DNA of 64,000 nt from Pleomorphovibrio marinus. Its GTDB lineage: Bacteria > Bacteroidota > Bacteroidia > Cytophagales > Cyclobacteriaceae. The notes beneath the pieces were generated by a model that ran no database searches, was not told the origin of the DNA, and worked only from the letters and a program-made list of their open reading frames with translations. This document shows positions 34,328 through 43,611 of this stretch, piece after piece; the stretch's first letter is position 1, and each line of letters begins with the position of its first letter. Made by a program: the position numbers and the translations under genes. The stretch spans positions 1-64,000 of the forward strand of contig NZ_QCXY01000004.1 of NCBI RefSeq assembly GCF_003347495.1, given 5' to 3'.

Positions 34328-36223
34328 ATGAGAAAAATAGTCACGAGTTTGTTTTTGTTTATTTCCCTGTTTCAAGCGGGCTTTCCTCAGGAGGGATCCC
34401 TGAACACAGAAACGCAGTCCCCTCTCTCTATTGAGGAGTTTTCTGATGGCCTTCTCAAGGGATTAATGGCCGAACATGAAATTCCCGGGGCAGTACTTGT
34501 GGTGGTCAAAGGAAACGAAACCCTTTTTTCCAAAGGATACGGATATGCTAACCTGCAAGAGAAAAGCAAGGTAAACCCGGATACCACCATGTTTAGGATA
34601 GGGTCAATCAGCAAACTTCTGATTTGGACCTCCATTATGCAACTCCAGGAAAAGGGGCAGTTGGATCTGAATGCGGATATTACCCAATACCTTGGGGATT
34701 TTACCCTTAAAAAGAAAAATGGCCAAAGGATTACTTTAAGAAACCTAATGTCCCATACTGCGGGTTTTGAAGAAAGGATATTGGGTTTAATGGGTGAGGA
34801 TGAAAGTAGCATGGAACCATTGGAAAAGCTGCTGGAGGAAGATATGCCTTCCTTGGTAAGGCCTCCCAATAGCCAGGCATCCTATTCCAACCATGGCAGT
34901 GCCCTTGCGGCATTAATCGTAGAAAAAGTAAGTGGCTTGGACTTTGAAACCTATGTGGATGAAAATATATTACATCCCCTAGGCATGAATTTTAGTACCC
35001 TTAGCCAGCCAGTTCCCGAGCCACTCACTCCCTACCTTTCCCAAGGATATTCCGGCACCTCAAATCCTGTGGCCAAGGAATTTGAATTTATACGGGCTTA
35101 CCCCGCCGGTGCAGCCAGCAGTTCTGGGGCGGATATGGCCAAATGGATGAAAATGTACTTAGGTGAAGGGACATTTCAGGAGAGCACTATACTGGATTCC
35201 GCTACCTTCAGGGAAATGATTAAGACGGCGTTTTCCCATCACCCCAATATTAACCCCATGCTACATGGGTTTTTGGATTTAAGCAGAAACAACACTAGAG
35301 CCTATGGTCATTTTGGGGACACCTTCTGGTTTCACTCCATGATGTTGCTGGTGCCGGAAGAGAAGATTGGGGTATTTCTCTCTTTAAACGGCAGCAAGGG
35401 AACATTGACCTATCTTGGATTCTATGAGCAGTTTATGGACAAATTTTTCCCCGAAAGGAACCCTCAGATTTCCGAAATCAAACTTACCGAGAAGCTGTTG
35501 GACGAACTGGAGGGGGATTATAAACTCAACCGCTATTCCAAATCGGATCTTACTAAAATCACTTCACTCTTTGCGCGGTACAAAGTTGAAAAAGGGGTAG
35601 ATAATTCTATCAGGGTGGACAGCCCATTAGGAACATCTATTTACCTGCCTGAGGACAGCCTTTTGTTCAGAAAATCAGGGAGTTCAGAAAAAATCGCTTT
35701 CGGGAAGGACGACGAAGGTAAGGTGAAGTTCCTGTATGCCGATTTGCTACCTATGATGGTCATGGAAAAAACACCCTGGTACGAGGGTGAAAAACTGCAT
35801 CTCTTTATCTTTGTTACCGCAACATTGGTAAGCTTCTTCATCTTGTGTTTTTGGCCCATGGTGTTTTTATCCAGAAGGAGGTTTTACCCTAGCGATCCCA
35901 ATAGGCGTTATTTGCCTTTTTCCTCCAAGTCCCTAGCCTGGACAAATGCCTTTCTTTACTTATGCTTTATTATTGGAGTTTCCTCTGTTTTGAGTGATCC
36001 CCTTGCCCTACTCATGGCCATTCCCACAAGCTTTAAGTTATTACTTTTTTTGCCTATCCTATTTACAATTTTGACCCTGCTTATGTTAGTACATGGCTTG
36101 AAGATATTCGAAATCGCCGCCATATCTATAAGGACCAAAATTTTCTATTTCATTCTGGTGCTAGTCAATATTTCGGTGGTGTTTCAGTTGTTTTGTTGGA
36201 ACCTATTAGGATGGCAATACTGA
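34328..36223 (+). CDS. class C beta-lactamase-like serine hydrolase with membrane tail
   Basis: 631 residues from the ATG at 34328, which gives a signal peptide (MRKIVTSLFLFISLFQAGFPQ); an in-frame ATG at 34310 adds six residues. The serine hydrolase core (about 35-375) has the S-x-x-K motif SISK (Ser93, Lys96), the YSN motif in SYSNHGSAL, and a YGHFGDT block in place of the KTG box. The C-terminal third holds four transmembrane helices. Such proteins act as periplasmic D-amino-acid peptidases, esterases or autolysin-like enzymes rather than resistance enzymes. Membrane anchoring at the C-terminus is a recurrent variant of this family. Confidence 0.85.
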   Translation: MRKIVTSLFLFISLFQAGFPQEGSLNTETQSPLSIEEFSDGLLKGLMAEHEIPGAVLVVVKGNETLFSKGYGYANLQEKSKVNPDTTMFRIGSISKLLIWTSIMQLQEKGQLDLNADITQYLGDFTLKKKNGQRITLRNLMSHTAGFEERILGLMGEDESSMEPLEKLLEEDMPSLVRPPNSQASYSNHGSALAALIVEKVSGLDFETYVDENILHPLGMNFSTLSQPVPEPLTPYLSQGYSGTSNPVAKEFEFIRAYPAGAASSSGADMAKWMKMYLGEGTFQESTILDSATFREMIKTAFSHHPNINPMLHGFLDLSRNNTRAYGHFGDTFWFHSMMLLVPEEKIGVFLSLNGSKGTLTYLGFYEQFMDKFFPERNPQISEIKLTEKLLDELEGDYKLNRYSKSDLTKITSLFARYKVEKGVDNSIRVDSPLGTSIYLPEDSLLFRKSGSSEKIAFGKDDEGKVKFLYADLLPMMVMEKTPWYEGEKLHLFIFVTATLVSFFILCFWPMVFLSRRRFYPSDPNRRYLPFSSKSLAWTNAFLYLCFIIGVSSVLSDPLALLMAIPTSFKLLLFLPILFTILTLLMLVHGLKIFEIAAISIRTKIFYFILVLVNISVVFQLFCWNLLGWQY

Positions 36224-36262
36224 CGGGAAAATGAGCCTTGAAGGTTTTGCCATTGGGGTGGA

Positions 36263-37360
36263 CTACCAATTCTTGAGATAGGTCACTACATCTGGTATAC
36301 TGGCACTATGGCCGGTGGTAATATAATGCCCTGAGGCAGCCATTCCCGCAAGCAAGGAATGTTCTGCTCCCAACCCCCTTATCCAACTTGTCATAAACCC
36401 CGCATTAAAGTTGTCTCCTGCCCCGGTAAGTACTTTGGGCTTTTCCACGAGTTTTCCCTGCACCTCTACTGTTTTATCCTTCCTAACCAGAATGGAAGAG
36501 GAATTGGGGTGAACCAAAAGTAAATCCACCGATATCTCCGAAAAGAGGATTTTGGAGGTGGTAATAAGGGACTGCCCGGAATGTGGCTCTTCGCCCTTCA
36601 GGGCTGCATAGATCAATATGGTCTCATTTTCGTTTAATCCGAGGACTACCGTTCCATAAGCCTGGTATTCCGAAAGGACCTCAAGCATTTCCCGTACAGA
36701 TGCACTGGATTTTTTGGACGGATCACACAGGTCAAAGAAAAAGTACCTTTTTTTATCCTTTGCCTTGGGCAACAGTTCTGTAGCTATTCCCCTCCAAATA
36801 TCCGTGGCGTGTGGAAGGTTCACCCAATCCACAAAGGCCAACAAATCCATGTTATCAAGGGCTTTGGAAATCTCTGACAAAAGGGGTTTTTGTTTCTTTA
36901 TATACTGCCAATCCAACTCATCAAACACATCCAACTCGGAAAAAATTATCTTGCCGTCACCGAACTCAAAAGCGTTGCTTACCGCTTCAGGGCCCAGGGA
37001 CACCAATTTGCAGCGTTTGTTCAATTCCTCAAAGACAGGGTGAAGCTTGGGTTTTCCCAAGGTACCCATACAAGTGGTATCTACCGACAAGGCCCACAAG
37101 GCATCTGACATGATTGGGGCATTGCCGCCTGCCTTTGTAATCCTGGTCTTAAGCTCCACCTGTCCGCTCTTTCCTGCATGCTTGGCCAAATGCTTGGAAA
37201 AATCAAAAATATCAGGGAAAAAAACCCTTTCTTCCCCATCTAAACTCTTCACCGGAAGTTGAATCTTATCTACATAACCGTCAAAGCCCACAAATGCTTT
37301 AGGTACCACCTCAGCCGCTTCCTGCAGTTTTTCAATGGTTTCTGCTATGAGTTCCTTCAT
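36263..37360 (-). CDS. PfkB-family carbohydrate kinase
   Basis: 365 residues from the ATG at 37360; a longer frame to 37612 only overlaps the repetitive tail of deoC and is not used. The N-terminal GFDGYVDK and KAGGNAPIMSDAL blocks bind substrate. The C-terminal LTGAGDNFNAGF is the PfkB signature with the catalytic Asp. It phosphorylates a sugar or nucleoside, and the sequence is too divergent from ribokinase or 2-keto-3-deoxygluconate kinase to name one. It starts 4 bp after the deoC stop and is the last gene of a five-gene minus-strand operon. Confidence 0.87.
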   Translation of the reverse strand: MKELIAETIEKLQEAAEVVPKAFVGFDGYVDKIQLPVKSLDGEERVFFPDIFDFSKHLAKHAGKSGQVELKTRITKAGGNAPIMSDALWALSVDTTCMGTLGKPKLHPVFEELNKRCKLVSLGPEAVSNAFEFGDGKIIFSELDVFDELDWQYIKKQKPLLSEISKALDNMDLLAFVDWVNLPHATDIWRGIATELLPKAKDKKRYFFFDLCDPSKKSSASVREMLEVLSEYQAYGTVVLGLNENETILIYAALKGEEPHSGQSLITTSKILFSEISVDLLLVHPNSSSILVRKDKTVEVQGKLVEKPKVLTGAGDNFNAGFMTSWIRGLGAEHSLLAGMAASGHYITTGHSASIPDVVTYLKNW

Positions 37361-37364
37361 TGGA

Positions 37365-38270
37365 TTATTTGTCTGCTTCCGGTTTTTGGTTTTCAGTGGC
37401 AGTTGGTTTTCGGGTACTTTCAGAGTTCCCAGCTTTTGTAGTACTTTTAGAGGTTCCTGCTTTAGGGGCACTTTTGGGAGTACTCCGCTTCGGTGTGCTT
37501 TTGGAGGCACTTGGTTTTGAGGTGCTTTTTGGGGTACTCTTGGTGGCCTTGGCTTTTGGGGTACTAAAACGATTTTTAGCTTCCTCCAACATGGCCACCG
37601 TGGCGGTAGCACCTACCCTTGTCACTCCTATTTTCTTCACTTTTAGAAGGTCATCCAAGGTGCGGATCCCTCCAGCAGCCTTTACTTCAACGGATGGGTT
37701 AGCATGGGTACGCATTAGTTTAAGGTCTTTTAGGAGTGCTCCTTTATAGCTGTATTTTCCGTCCTTTCCCTTTACAAAGCCATAGCCTGTACTGGTTTTC
37801 ACAAACCCTACCTTGGCTTCATTACAGATTTCACAAAGTTTGATTTTGAATTTGTCCTCCGGTAAATAGTCGTTCTCAAAAATAACTTTCAATACCGCAC
37901 CAAAAGTGCTCGTAGTCTCGGCCAAAGCCTTGATCTCATTACTTACGTACTTCCAATCTTCCTCCAGCACCTTTCCAATATTCACCACCATGTCGATTTC
38001 CTTGGCCCCATCTTTACATGCCTGCAGGGTCTCTGCCAGCTTGATGGTAAGGGAGGAATTTCCATGAGGAAATCCAACCACAGTGCCTACCAACACTCCT
38101 GAGCCCTTTAACCATTTTACAGCATCCGGTACTGCATAGGGCTTGATACAAACGGAGGCCACCTTGTACTTTTTTGCAATGGCACATCCATCCTTGAGTT
38201 CTGCATCTGTCATCGTGGGATGAAGCAGGGAGTGATCTATCATCTTGGCCAATTCTGAAAGTTGATCCAT
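37365..38270 (-). CDS. deoC: deoxyribose-phosphate aldolase with lysine-rich tail
   Basis: 301 residues from the ATG at 38270 (an in-frame ATG at 38324 is possible). The aldolase core (1-235) has MIDHSLLHPTMT, VVGFPHG, EIDMVVNIG, and the Schiff-base lysine in GFVKTSTGYGF; AGGIRTLDD completes the barrel. It splits deoxyribose 5-phosphate into acetaldehyde and glyceraldehyde 3-phosphate, or a related substrate. Residues 236-301 form an unusual tail of Ser/Thr/Pro/Lys/Ala repeats (STPKS, TSKPSASKSTPKRS) resembling histone H1 tails. The PfkB kinase gene follows 4 bp downstream. The tail is odd for this enzyme and no role is known. Confidence 0.88.
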   Translation of the reverse strand: MDQLSELAKMIDHSLLHPTMTDAELKDGCAIAKKYKVASVCIKPYAVPDAVKWLKGSGVLVGTVVGFPHGNSSLTIKLAETLQACKDGAKEIDMVVNIGKVLEEDWKYVSNEIKALAETTSTFGAVLKVIFENDYLPEDKFKIKLCEICNEAKVGFVKTSTGYGFVKGKDGKYSYKGALLKDLKLMRTHANPSVEVKAAGGIRTLDDLLKVKKIGVTRVGATATVAMLEEAKNRFSTPKAKATKSTPKSTSKPSASKSTPKRSTPKSAPKAGTSKSTTKAGNSESTRKPTATENQKPEADK

Positions 38271-38400
38271 ATCAATTTTATTTGGATTAGTGAGCAAAGG
38301 CAATTTAAAGAACTTTTTAGGCATATCCACATTTTTCAGCCTGCATTCCAGAAATGAAGCTGAAATTAAGACAAGAACCAGCAAATATCCCTCCGGAACA

Positions 38401-39768
38401 CTATACCTTGAGTTCCCTGTACAAAGACCCCCAAGGTTCCCTCATTCTCCTATGCAAAAGTTGATTAGCTGCAAAACTATTGGTGAATTTTTCCTTTTCC
38501 GGATCCCATTCCAGATCCTGATTAAGCATCATGGCGATATTACCAAGGTGCGAAATGGTGATAGACCTGTGCCCCACTTCGCAGGGGGCTATAGCCTCTT
38601 CCCTAGACAGCACGCAATCTATGAAATTCCGGTAGTGGTTGTCACTTTTGTAAAGATTCGTTTCCTGGGACTGGATCTCTGTTTCGTCAATTTTCTCTGG
38701 AGTCACCTCGTAGTTACCCCTATTGGCCCATGCTTCACCTTCGCTTCCTATGAAGGTCACACCATGCCTTGCCTCATTGGAGACAGTGAGCACGACACCA
38801 TTCGCATATACACATTCAAAATAGAATTCAGTCGCGGTGTCCCATAGGGGGTGGTCAGACCATTTGGCTCTGGCATTTTGGATTTTGACAGGCCCGGTAC
38901 CATCTGTGCCCATCCCCCACTGGGCAATATCCGGATGGTGCCCTCCCCAGTCCGTGACCATTCCGCCGGAGTAGTCCAGCAACCAACGGTAATTCACATG
39001 GGTACGGGCAGGGCTGTAGGGTGCCTCAGGGGCAGGGCCAAGCCACATGTCATAATCAAAGCCCTTGGGAACAGGCTGTGGTTCGTGAAGATGGCCAGTT
39101 TTACCGAAATCGGGTGTGCCACCGGGCAAGCCACAAAGCACATTTCTTAAATCCCCTATTCTGCCATTCCTTACCAGCTCACAAACCCTCCTGAAATTCT
39201 TGTCTGAACGCTGTTGACTGCCGGTCTGAAAGATAACTCCATATTTTTTTACTGCATTACTCATGTCCCTTCCCTCTTCAACAGTTAGGGTAAGTGGTTT
39301 TTGGCAATATATGTCCTTGCCCTTTTTTGCTGCCATCATTACGGGAATGGCATGCCAGTGATCGGGGGTAACCACCTCCACCGCATCTATGGACTTCGTG
39401 TCCAGCAACTCCCGGAAATCGGTAAACCCCTTGCTGGATTTGTAAGTCTTTCCGTGCTTCTCCTTGTAGTGCTCGTCCACCATATTCATGATGAATTTCC
39501 TTCCTGCTACCTTGCCATCCCAATACCCATCGCTTTCCTCGTTGACATCACAAATGGCCGTGATTTGAACCCTGGGGTCATCGATAAATCCCCTGACATC
39601 ATTTCCGGCTTGGTTTCCCGCTCCAATAAAACCCAAATTGATACGGTCTGAGGGAGCCACGAACCCATTTTTACCTAGGGCAGAGGCAGGAATAATGGTA
39701 GGCGCGAACAATGCCCCCGCAGCCATTGTCCCCGCTTTTTTTATAAAATTTCTTCTGGGTTTATACAT
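38401..39768 (-). CDS. Tat-exported Gfo/Idh/MocA oxidoreductase
   Basis: 455 residues. The N-terminus RRNFIKKAGTMAAGALFAP is a Tat signal, so the folded NAD(P)-protein is exported. The Rossmann part begins NLGFIGAGNQAGNDVRGF; the usual EKP motif appears as CQKPLTL, preceded by VTPDHWHAIPVM. The C-terminal domain has WLLDYSGGMVTDWGGHHPDI with the likely catalytic His. Members oxidise or isomerise sugars and inositols, and several exported ones act in 3-keto-glycoside chemistry. It lies between the GS-like and deoC genes with short gaps, so it is probably in the same operon. Confidence 0.88.
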   Translation of the reverse strand: MYKPRRNFIKKAGTMAAGALFAPTIIPASALGKNGFVAPSDRINLGFIGAGNQAGNDVRGFIDDPRVQITAICDVNEESDGYWDGKVAGRKFIMNMVDEHYKEKHGKTYKSSKGFTDFRELLDTKSIDAVEVVTPDHWHAIPVMMAAKKGKDIYCQKPLTLTVEEGRDMSNAVKKYGVIFQTGSQQRSDKNFRRVCELVRNGRIGDLRNVLCGLPGGTPDFGKTGHLHEPQPVPKGFDYDMWLGPAPEAPYSPARTHVNYRWLLDYSGGMVTDWGGHHPDIAQWGMGTDGTGPVKIQNARAKWSDHPLWDTATEFYFECVYANGVVLTVSNEARHGVTFIGSEGEAWANRGNYEVTPEKIDETEIQSQETNLYKSDNHYRNFIDCVLSREEAIAPCEVGHRSITISHLGNIAMMLNQDLEWDPEKEKFTNSFAANQLLHRRMREPWGSLYRELKV

Positions 39769-39794
39769 GAGTGTTAAGTGTTTTGGTTTGGTAA

Positions 39795-41150
39795 TTATAT
39801 GATTTCAAAATATCGCTTCCTTTCCCAATCGGTCACCGAGGCTTGGAATTCCCTGCACTCCCATTCCCTAGTATTACAGAAATGATCCACAAAACCCTCT
39901 CCAAATAATTCCTTGGCTAGACCAGAGGTTTTCATTTGGGTGGTGGCTTCCTGTAGGGTGCTGGGCAAGATTCCGTGGCTGAAATCCTTATAGCCGTTAC
40001 CCACCGTCGCGGGCTGATCCAACTTTAGCTTGTTTTTGATTCCATATAAGCCTGAAGCCAGACAGGCGGACATGGCAAGATAAGGGTTTACGTCAGATCC
40101 TACCACCCTGGTCTCCAACCTGGTGGAACTCTCCTTTCCTTGAAGTACCCTGAGGGCAGTGGTCCTGTTATCATAGGCCCAGGTCAAGGTGGTTGGTGCC
40201 CAGGCCCCTTCCACCAGCCGCTTATAGCTATTGATGGTGGGAGCCACCATGGGCAGTATATAGGGAAGACAAAACAATTGTCCGGCCATATACTGCATCA
40301 TCGTTTCACTGATGGACTGCCCGTCCTTGTAAAAGAGGTTGCCTTTTCCTTCCTTACTCCACAGACTCTGATGGATATGTCCTCCATTACCCGGGAGATC
40401 GTCGGACCACTTGGCCATAAAGGTGGCCATAATCCCATGTTTGTAGGCGATTTCCTTGGTGCAGGTCTTAAACAGGGTGGCACGGTCAGCGGCAGCCAGC
40501 ACATCCCCGTACTTGATGGCAGCCTCATAGACCCCTGGCCCCGTTTCGGTATGCAAGCCCTCCAAGGGAACATCAAACTGCTGACAGTAATCAAACAAAT
40601 CATTGAAAAAACCGGACTTTAGGGAAGACCTCAGGATGGAATACCCAAACATGCCCGGAGTCATTGGCTTTGAATTTCCAGATATGCCAGACTGAAACCC
40701 ATCCGGAGTGGTCTCGAAGTTGAACCACTCAAACTCCTGCGCAAACCGGGGGAGAAAACCAGCAGTCTCAGCCTGCTTTTTGATTCTTTTCAAAAGGCTT
40801 CTTGGGCATACCTCCAGGCCATTCCCTTCCTTATCACTGAAGTCTGCCAAAAAAAAGGGCAATCCATTTTCCCAAGGTATATTCCTCATAGTACCATGAT
40901 CCACATAGGCATCAAAATCCGGATACCCGGTATGCCAGCCCGTAACCTGCACATTGTCATAAGATTTATCCTCCATGTCCCAGCCAAACACCACCGCACA
41001 GAAACCCATACCCCCTTCCAGGATAGACAAAAATTTCTCCTGTGAAACCACCTTGCCCCGCAATACGCCATCAATGTCCACTATGGCCAGCTTGACTTTA
41101 TGGAAATCGTTGTTTTGGAGATAGGCTTTGATCTCTACTTTACTTTTCAT
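39795..41150 (-). CDS. glutamine synthetase-like gamma-glutamyl ligase
   Basis: 451 residues, shorter than many GlnA enzymes. It has the GS fold blocks: QEFEWFNFETT, a metal/ATP segment LPGNGGHIHQSLW, the PTINSYKRLVEGAWAPTT loop, and ESSTRLETRVVGSDVNPYLAM. The family includes PuuA (gamma-glutamylputrescine) and Streptomyces GlnA3/GlnA4 (polyamine and ethanolamine glutamylation). The upstream gene encodes an ethanolamine-type permease and overlaps it by 11 bp, so ethanolamine or another small amine is the best substrate guess. A glutamine synthetase for nitrogen assimilation is less likely given context and sequence. Confidence 0.82.
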   Translation of the reverse strand: MKSKVEIKAYLQNNDFHKVKLAIVDIDGVLRGKVVSQEKFLSILEGGMGFCAVVFGWDMEDKSYDNVQVTGWHTGYPDFDAYVDHGTMRNIPWENGLPFFLADFSDKEGNGLEVCPRSLLKRIKKQAETAGFLPRFAQEFEWFNFETTPDGFQSGISGNSKPMTPGMFGYSILRSSLKSGFFNDLFDYCQQFDVPLEGLHTETGPGVYEAAIKYGDVLAAADRATLFKTCTKEIAYKHGIMATFMAKWSDDLPGNGGHIHQSLWSKEGKGNLFYKDGQSISETMMQYMAGQLFCLPYILPMVAPTINSYKRLVEGAWAPTTLTWAYDNRTTALRVLQGKESSTRLETRVVGSDVNPYLAMSACLASGLYGIKNKLKLDQPATVGNGYKDFSHGILPSTLQEATTQMKTSGLAKELFGEGFVDHFCNTREWECREFQASVTDWERKRYFEII

Positions 41151-42486
41151 TGTCTAAAGGTTGAAGGTTTTGATAGATAAATAAACGGAATACCAAATAG
41201 GATCCCCCCATCATTCCAAAAAATAACAAGGCCAACAAGGAATTATAAAGGGTGAGGGCAATTAGGGAAACCATTGCTATCACAAGGGCTATCCAGGGGA
41301 ACAAGGGAAAAAAGGGGACTTTAAACGGTCTTTCCAGTTCTGGCTCCTTCTTCCTTAATGCCAGTAAGGAAACCATGGAAAGAATATATAAGCCCAGTGC
41401 GCCAAACACAGCGACAGTGATGATTTCGCCGGTCTTTCCTGTCAGTAAAGCCAGAATACCTATTCCCATATTGAAAACAAGTGCGTTGGTTGGGGTTTTG
41501 AACCTGCGACTTACTTTTCCAAATGCCTTGGGGGCATAACCCACCCTCCCAAACTCGAAGGTGGTTCGCCCTGCTGCCAAGATGATCCCATTAAAGGAAG
41601 CTACCAAACCGAAAAGTCCGATAAAGGTCAGTAACTGATACATGCCGGTGCCCTCCCCTACCACCATGGCCATGGCCAATGGCAAGGGAGAATCGGATGC
41701 TTCCATGCTTCCGGGTAAATAAACCACCGACTCCCACCCACTCACTCCAACAGCGGCGGTAAAAGTCAGCAAACAAAGCACTATTAATGTGAGTAAGGCT
41801 GTTCCAAATCCGATAAGGATGTTTTTCTGAGGGTTGATCGTTTCTTCTGCCACATTTGCTACGCCTTCGATAGCCAGAAAAAACCAAATAGCAAAAGGAA
41901 TAGCAGCAACCACTCCCATATAACCATTGGGGAGAGAATTTTGCTCCAGATGCTCAAAGGAGAATGCGGGCAGAGTGGTACCTGCAAATAACAACAATCC
42001 CCCTACAGCAATTACCGTGATAAAAAGCTCGAAGGAGGCTGCAAGTTGCAAGCCCAGGATATTTAGCCCTGTAAAGATAAAATAGGCCACAATCCCGATA
42101 AGAAGGGGATCCAGTGCTGGGAAAAATATCCCAAAATAGGCCCCAATCGCAGAAGCGATGGCGGGGGGTGCAAAAATGAATTCTATGTTTTGCGCCATCC
42201 CCGTCAGGAATCCCAGGTGCCTGCCCAATCCCCTTTCGGCATAGGCAAAAGCCCCACCGGCACGGGGGATGGCACAAGCCATTTCTGTATAGCTAAAGGT
42301 AAAGGTGATGTACATAAGGATGATAAACCCTATGGCTATGGCAAGGCCTAGGGTACCCCCTGCCTCCAACCCAAGGTTCCATCCAAAGTAATTGCCGGAA
42401 ATCACGTAGCCCACCCCGAGGCCCCAAAGCATAATGGGTCCCAGTGTGCGTTTGAGTTCTCCCGAACCCTCTTTTTTATTTTCCAT
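41140..42486 (-). CDS. APC permease, ethanolamine-permease type
   Basis: 448 residues with about 12 transmembrane helices. The start ELKRTLGPIMLWGLGVGYVI and the helix-1/2 text SGNYFGWNLGLEAGG resemble the ethanolamine permease group of the APC superfamily (Eat-type). AIPRAGGAFAYAERGLG is the usual APC loop, and GVANVAEETINPQKN follows the central helices. It would import a small amine or amino acid with a proton. It leads the operon and overlaps the glutamyl-ligase gene by 11 bp. Substrate is inferred from resemblance and context only. Confidence 0.82.
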   Translation of the reverse strand: MENKKEGSGELKRTLGPIMLWGLGVGYVISGNYFGWNLGLEAGGTLGLAIAIGFIILMYITFTFSYTEMACAIPRAGGAFAYAERGLGRHLGFLTGMAQNIEFIFAPPAIASAIGAYFGIFFPALDPLLIGIVAYFIFTGLNILGLQLAASFELFITVIAVGGLLLFAGTTLPAFSFEHLEQNSLPNGYMGVVAAIPFAIWFFLAIEGVANVAEETINPQKNILIGFGTALLTLIVLCLLTFTAAVGVSGWESVVYLPGSMEASDSPLPLAMAMVVGEGTGMYQLLTFIGLFGLVASFNGIILAAGRTTFEFGRVGYAPKAFGKVSRRFKTPTNALVFNMGIGILALLTGKTGEIITVAVFGALGLYILSMVSLLALRKKEPELERPFKVPFFPLFPWIALVIAMVSLIALTLYNSLLALLFFGMMGGSYLVFRLFIYQNLQPLDNEK

Positions 42487-42589
42487 AGAGGTTGGTGTTA
42501 GTGGTTTTTTACAAGTGTGGTCTTACGGTTGGTTTATAAAAAAGCATGCTTTAAATATATCAAAGAAAAGGTAAAATCACATCATTCCT

Positions 42590-42622
42590 TTGGCAAGTTT
42601 CCGAATTGGAAACCTACATTTG
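42590..42622 (+). promoter_or_regulatory. promoter of the 3-hydroxyacyl-CoA dehydrogenase gene
   Basis: TTG at 42590-42592 and TACATTTG at 42615-42622 (22-bp spacer) match the Bacteroidota consensus. Transcription would start close to 42629, so the ATG at 42640 has a very short leader. This supports that start over the upstream frame. Confidence 0.6.
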
Positions 42623-42639
42623 TAAAAATGGATGTACGA

Positions 42640-43530
42640 ATGGAAAAAATAACAGTCATAGGAGCAGGCACTATGGGCAATGGAATAGCACATGTCTTTG
42701 CCCAGCACGGATACGAAATAAGTCTATTGGATGTGGATGAAAAAAGGCTGGAAAAAGCCCTGGCCACCATCGAGAAAAACCTGGATAGACAGATAAAAAA
42801 AGAGCTGATGGATAAAGCCAGCAAAACCGCCACCCTTCATCGCCTTAAAACCTTTACAGATCTCCGGGAGGCTGTGCACAGTGCCGACTTAGTGGTGGAA
42901 GCTGCTAGCGAGAACCAATCCCTCAAATTGGACATTTTTAGGCAAATGGATAAGTTGGCACCAAAGGCCTGTATCCTTGCCAGCAATACCTCTTCTATCT
43001 CCATCACCAAAATTGCGGCTGCCACCCAAAGACCGGAGCAGGTTATCGGTATGCATTTTATGAACCCGGTACCTGTAATGCGGCTGGTGGAGGTGATCCG
43101 GGGATATGCTACCTCCGATGCCACCACAGAAAAAGTGATGACACTCAGTAAGGAAATCGACAAAACACCCGTAGAGGTAAACGATTATCCAGGCTTTGTG
43201 GCAAATCGCATTTTAATGCCAATGATCAATGAGGCCATCTATTCCCTTCATGAAGGGGTGGCAAAGGTAGAAGCAATAGACACGGTAATGAAATTGGGCA
43301 TGGCCCATCCCATGGGTCCCTTACAATTGGCAGACTTTATAGGGCTAGATGTATGCTTGTCCATCATGAGGGTAATGCAGGAGGGCTTTGGCCAACCCAA
43401 ATACGCTCCCTGTCCACTATTGGTCAATATGGTGGAGGCAGGGTTTTTGGGAGTGAAGACAGGTGAGGGATTTTATAAATATGGGAATGATGGGAAAGCA
43501 ACTGGCATTTCCAATCGGTTCAATGAATAG
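42640..43530 (+). CDS. 3-hydroxybutyryl/3-hydroxyacyl-CoA dehydrogenase
   Basis: 296 residues from the ATG at 42640; an ATG at 42628 would add four residues, and the frame open from 42517 lies upstream of the promoter. The Rossmann motif is VIGAGTMGNGIAHVFAQ, with an acidic residue at the next strand end (SLLDVDEKRL). The catalytic histidine is in IGMHFMNPVPVMRLVEV, and the ASNTSSISIT and VNDYPGFVANRILMP blocks are typical of FadB-type enzymes. It oxidises 3-hydroxyacyl-CoA with NAD+ in beta-oxidation or butyryl-CoA metabolism. It stands alone, divergent from the permease operon. Confidence 0.92.
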   Translation: MEKITVIGAGTMGNGIAHVFAQHGYEISLLDVDEKRLEKALATIEKNLDRQIKKELMDKASKTATLHRLKTFTDLREAVHSADLVVEAASENQSLKLDIFRQMDKLAPKACILASNTSSISITKIAAATQRPEQVIGMHFMNPVPVMRLVEVIRGYATSDATTEKVMTLSKEIDKTPVEVNDYPGFVANRILMPMINEAIYSLHEGVAKVEAIDTVMKLGMAHPMGPLQLADFIGLDVCLSIMRVMQEGFGQPKYAPCPLLVNMVEAGFLGVKTGEGFYKYGNDGKATGISNRFNE

Positions 43531-43611
43531 TTTTATACCACCTAGCTACCTATACTTCCAATAAGTAAGATTGCAATTTAGATGGGGGTAGTGAAAAAAG
43601 GAGGGGAGAAA

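Noticed and set aside
37361-37612. 84-residue N-terminal extension of the PfkB kinase
   Set aside because: It is the shadow frame of the deoC repetitive tail; the ATG at 37360 starts the conserved kinase domain.
41140-41150. Frameshift between permease and glutamyl-ligase genes
   Set aside because: Both proteins are complete; the 11-bp overlap is ordinary coupling of adjacent genes.
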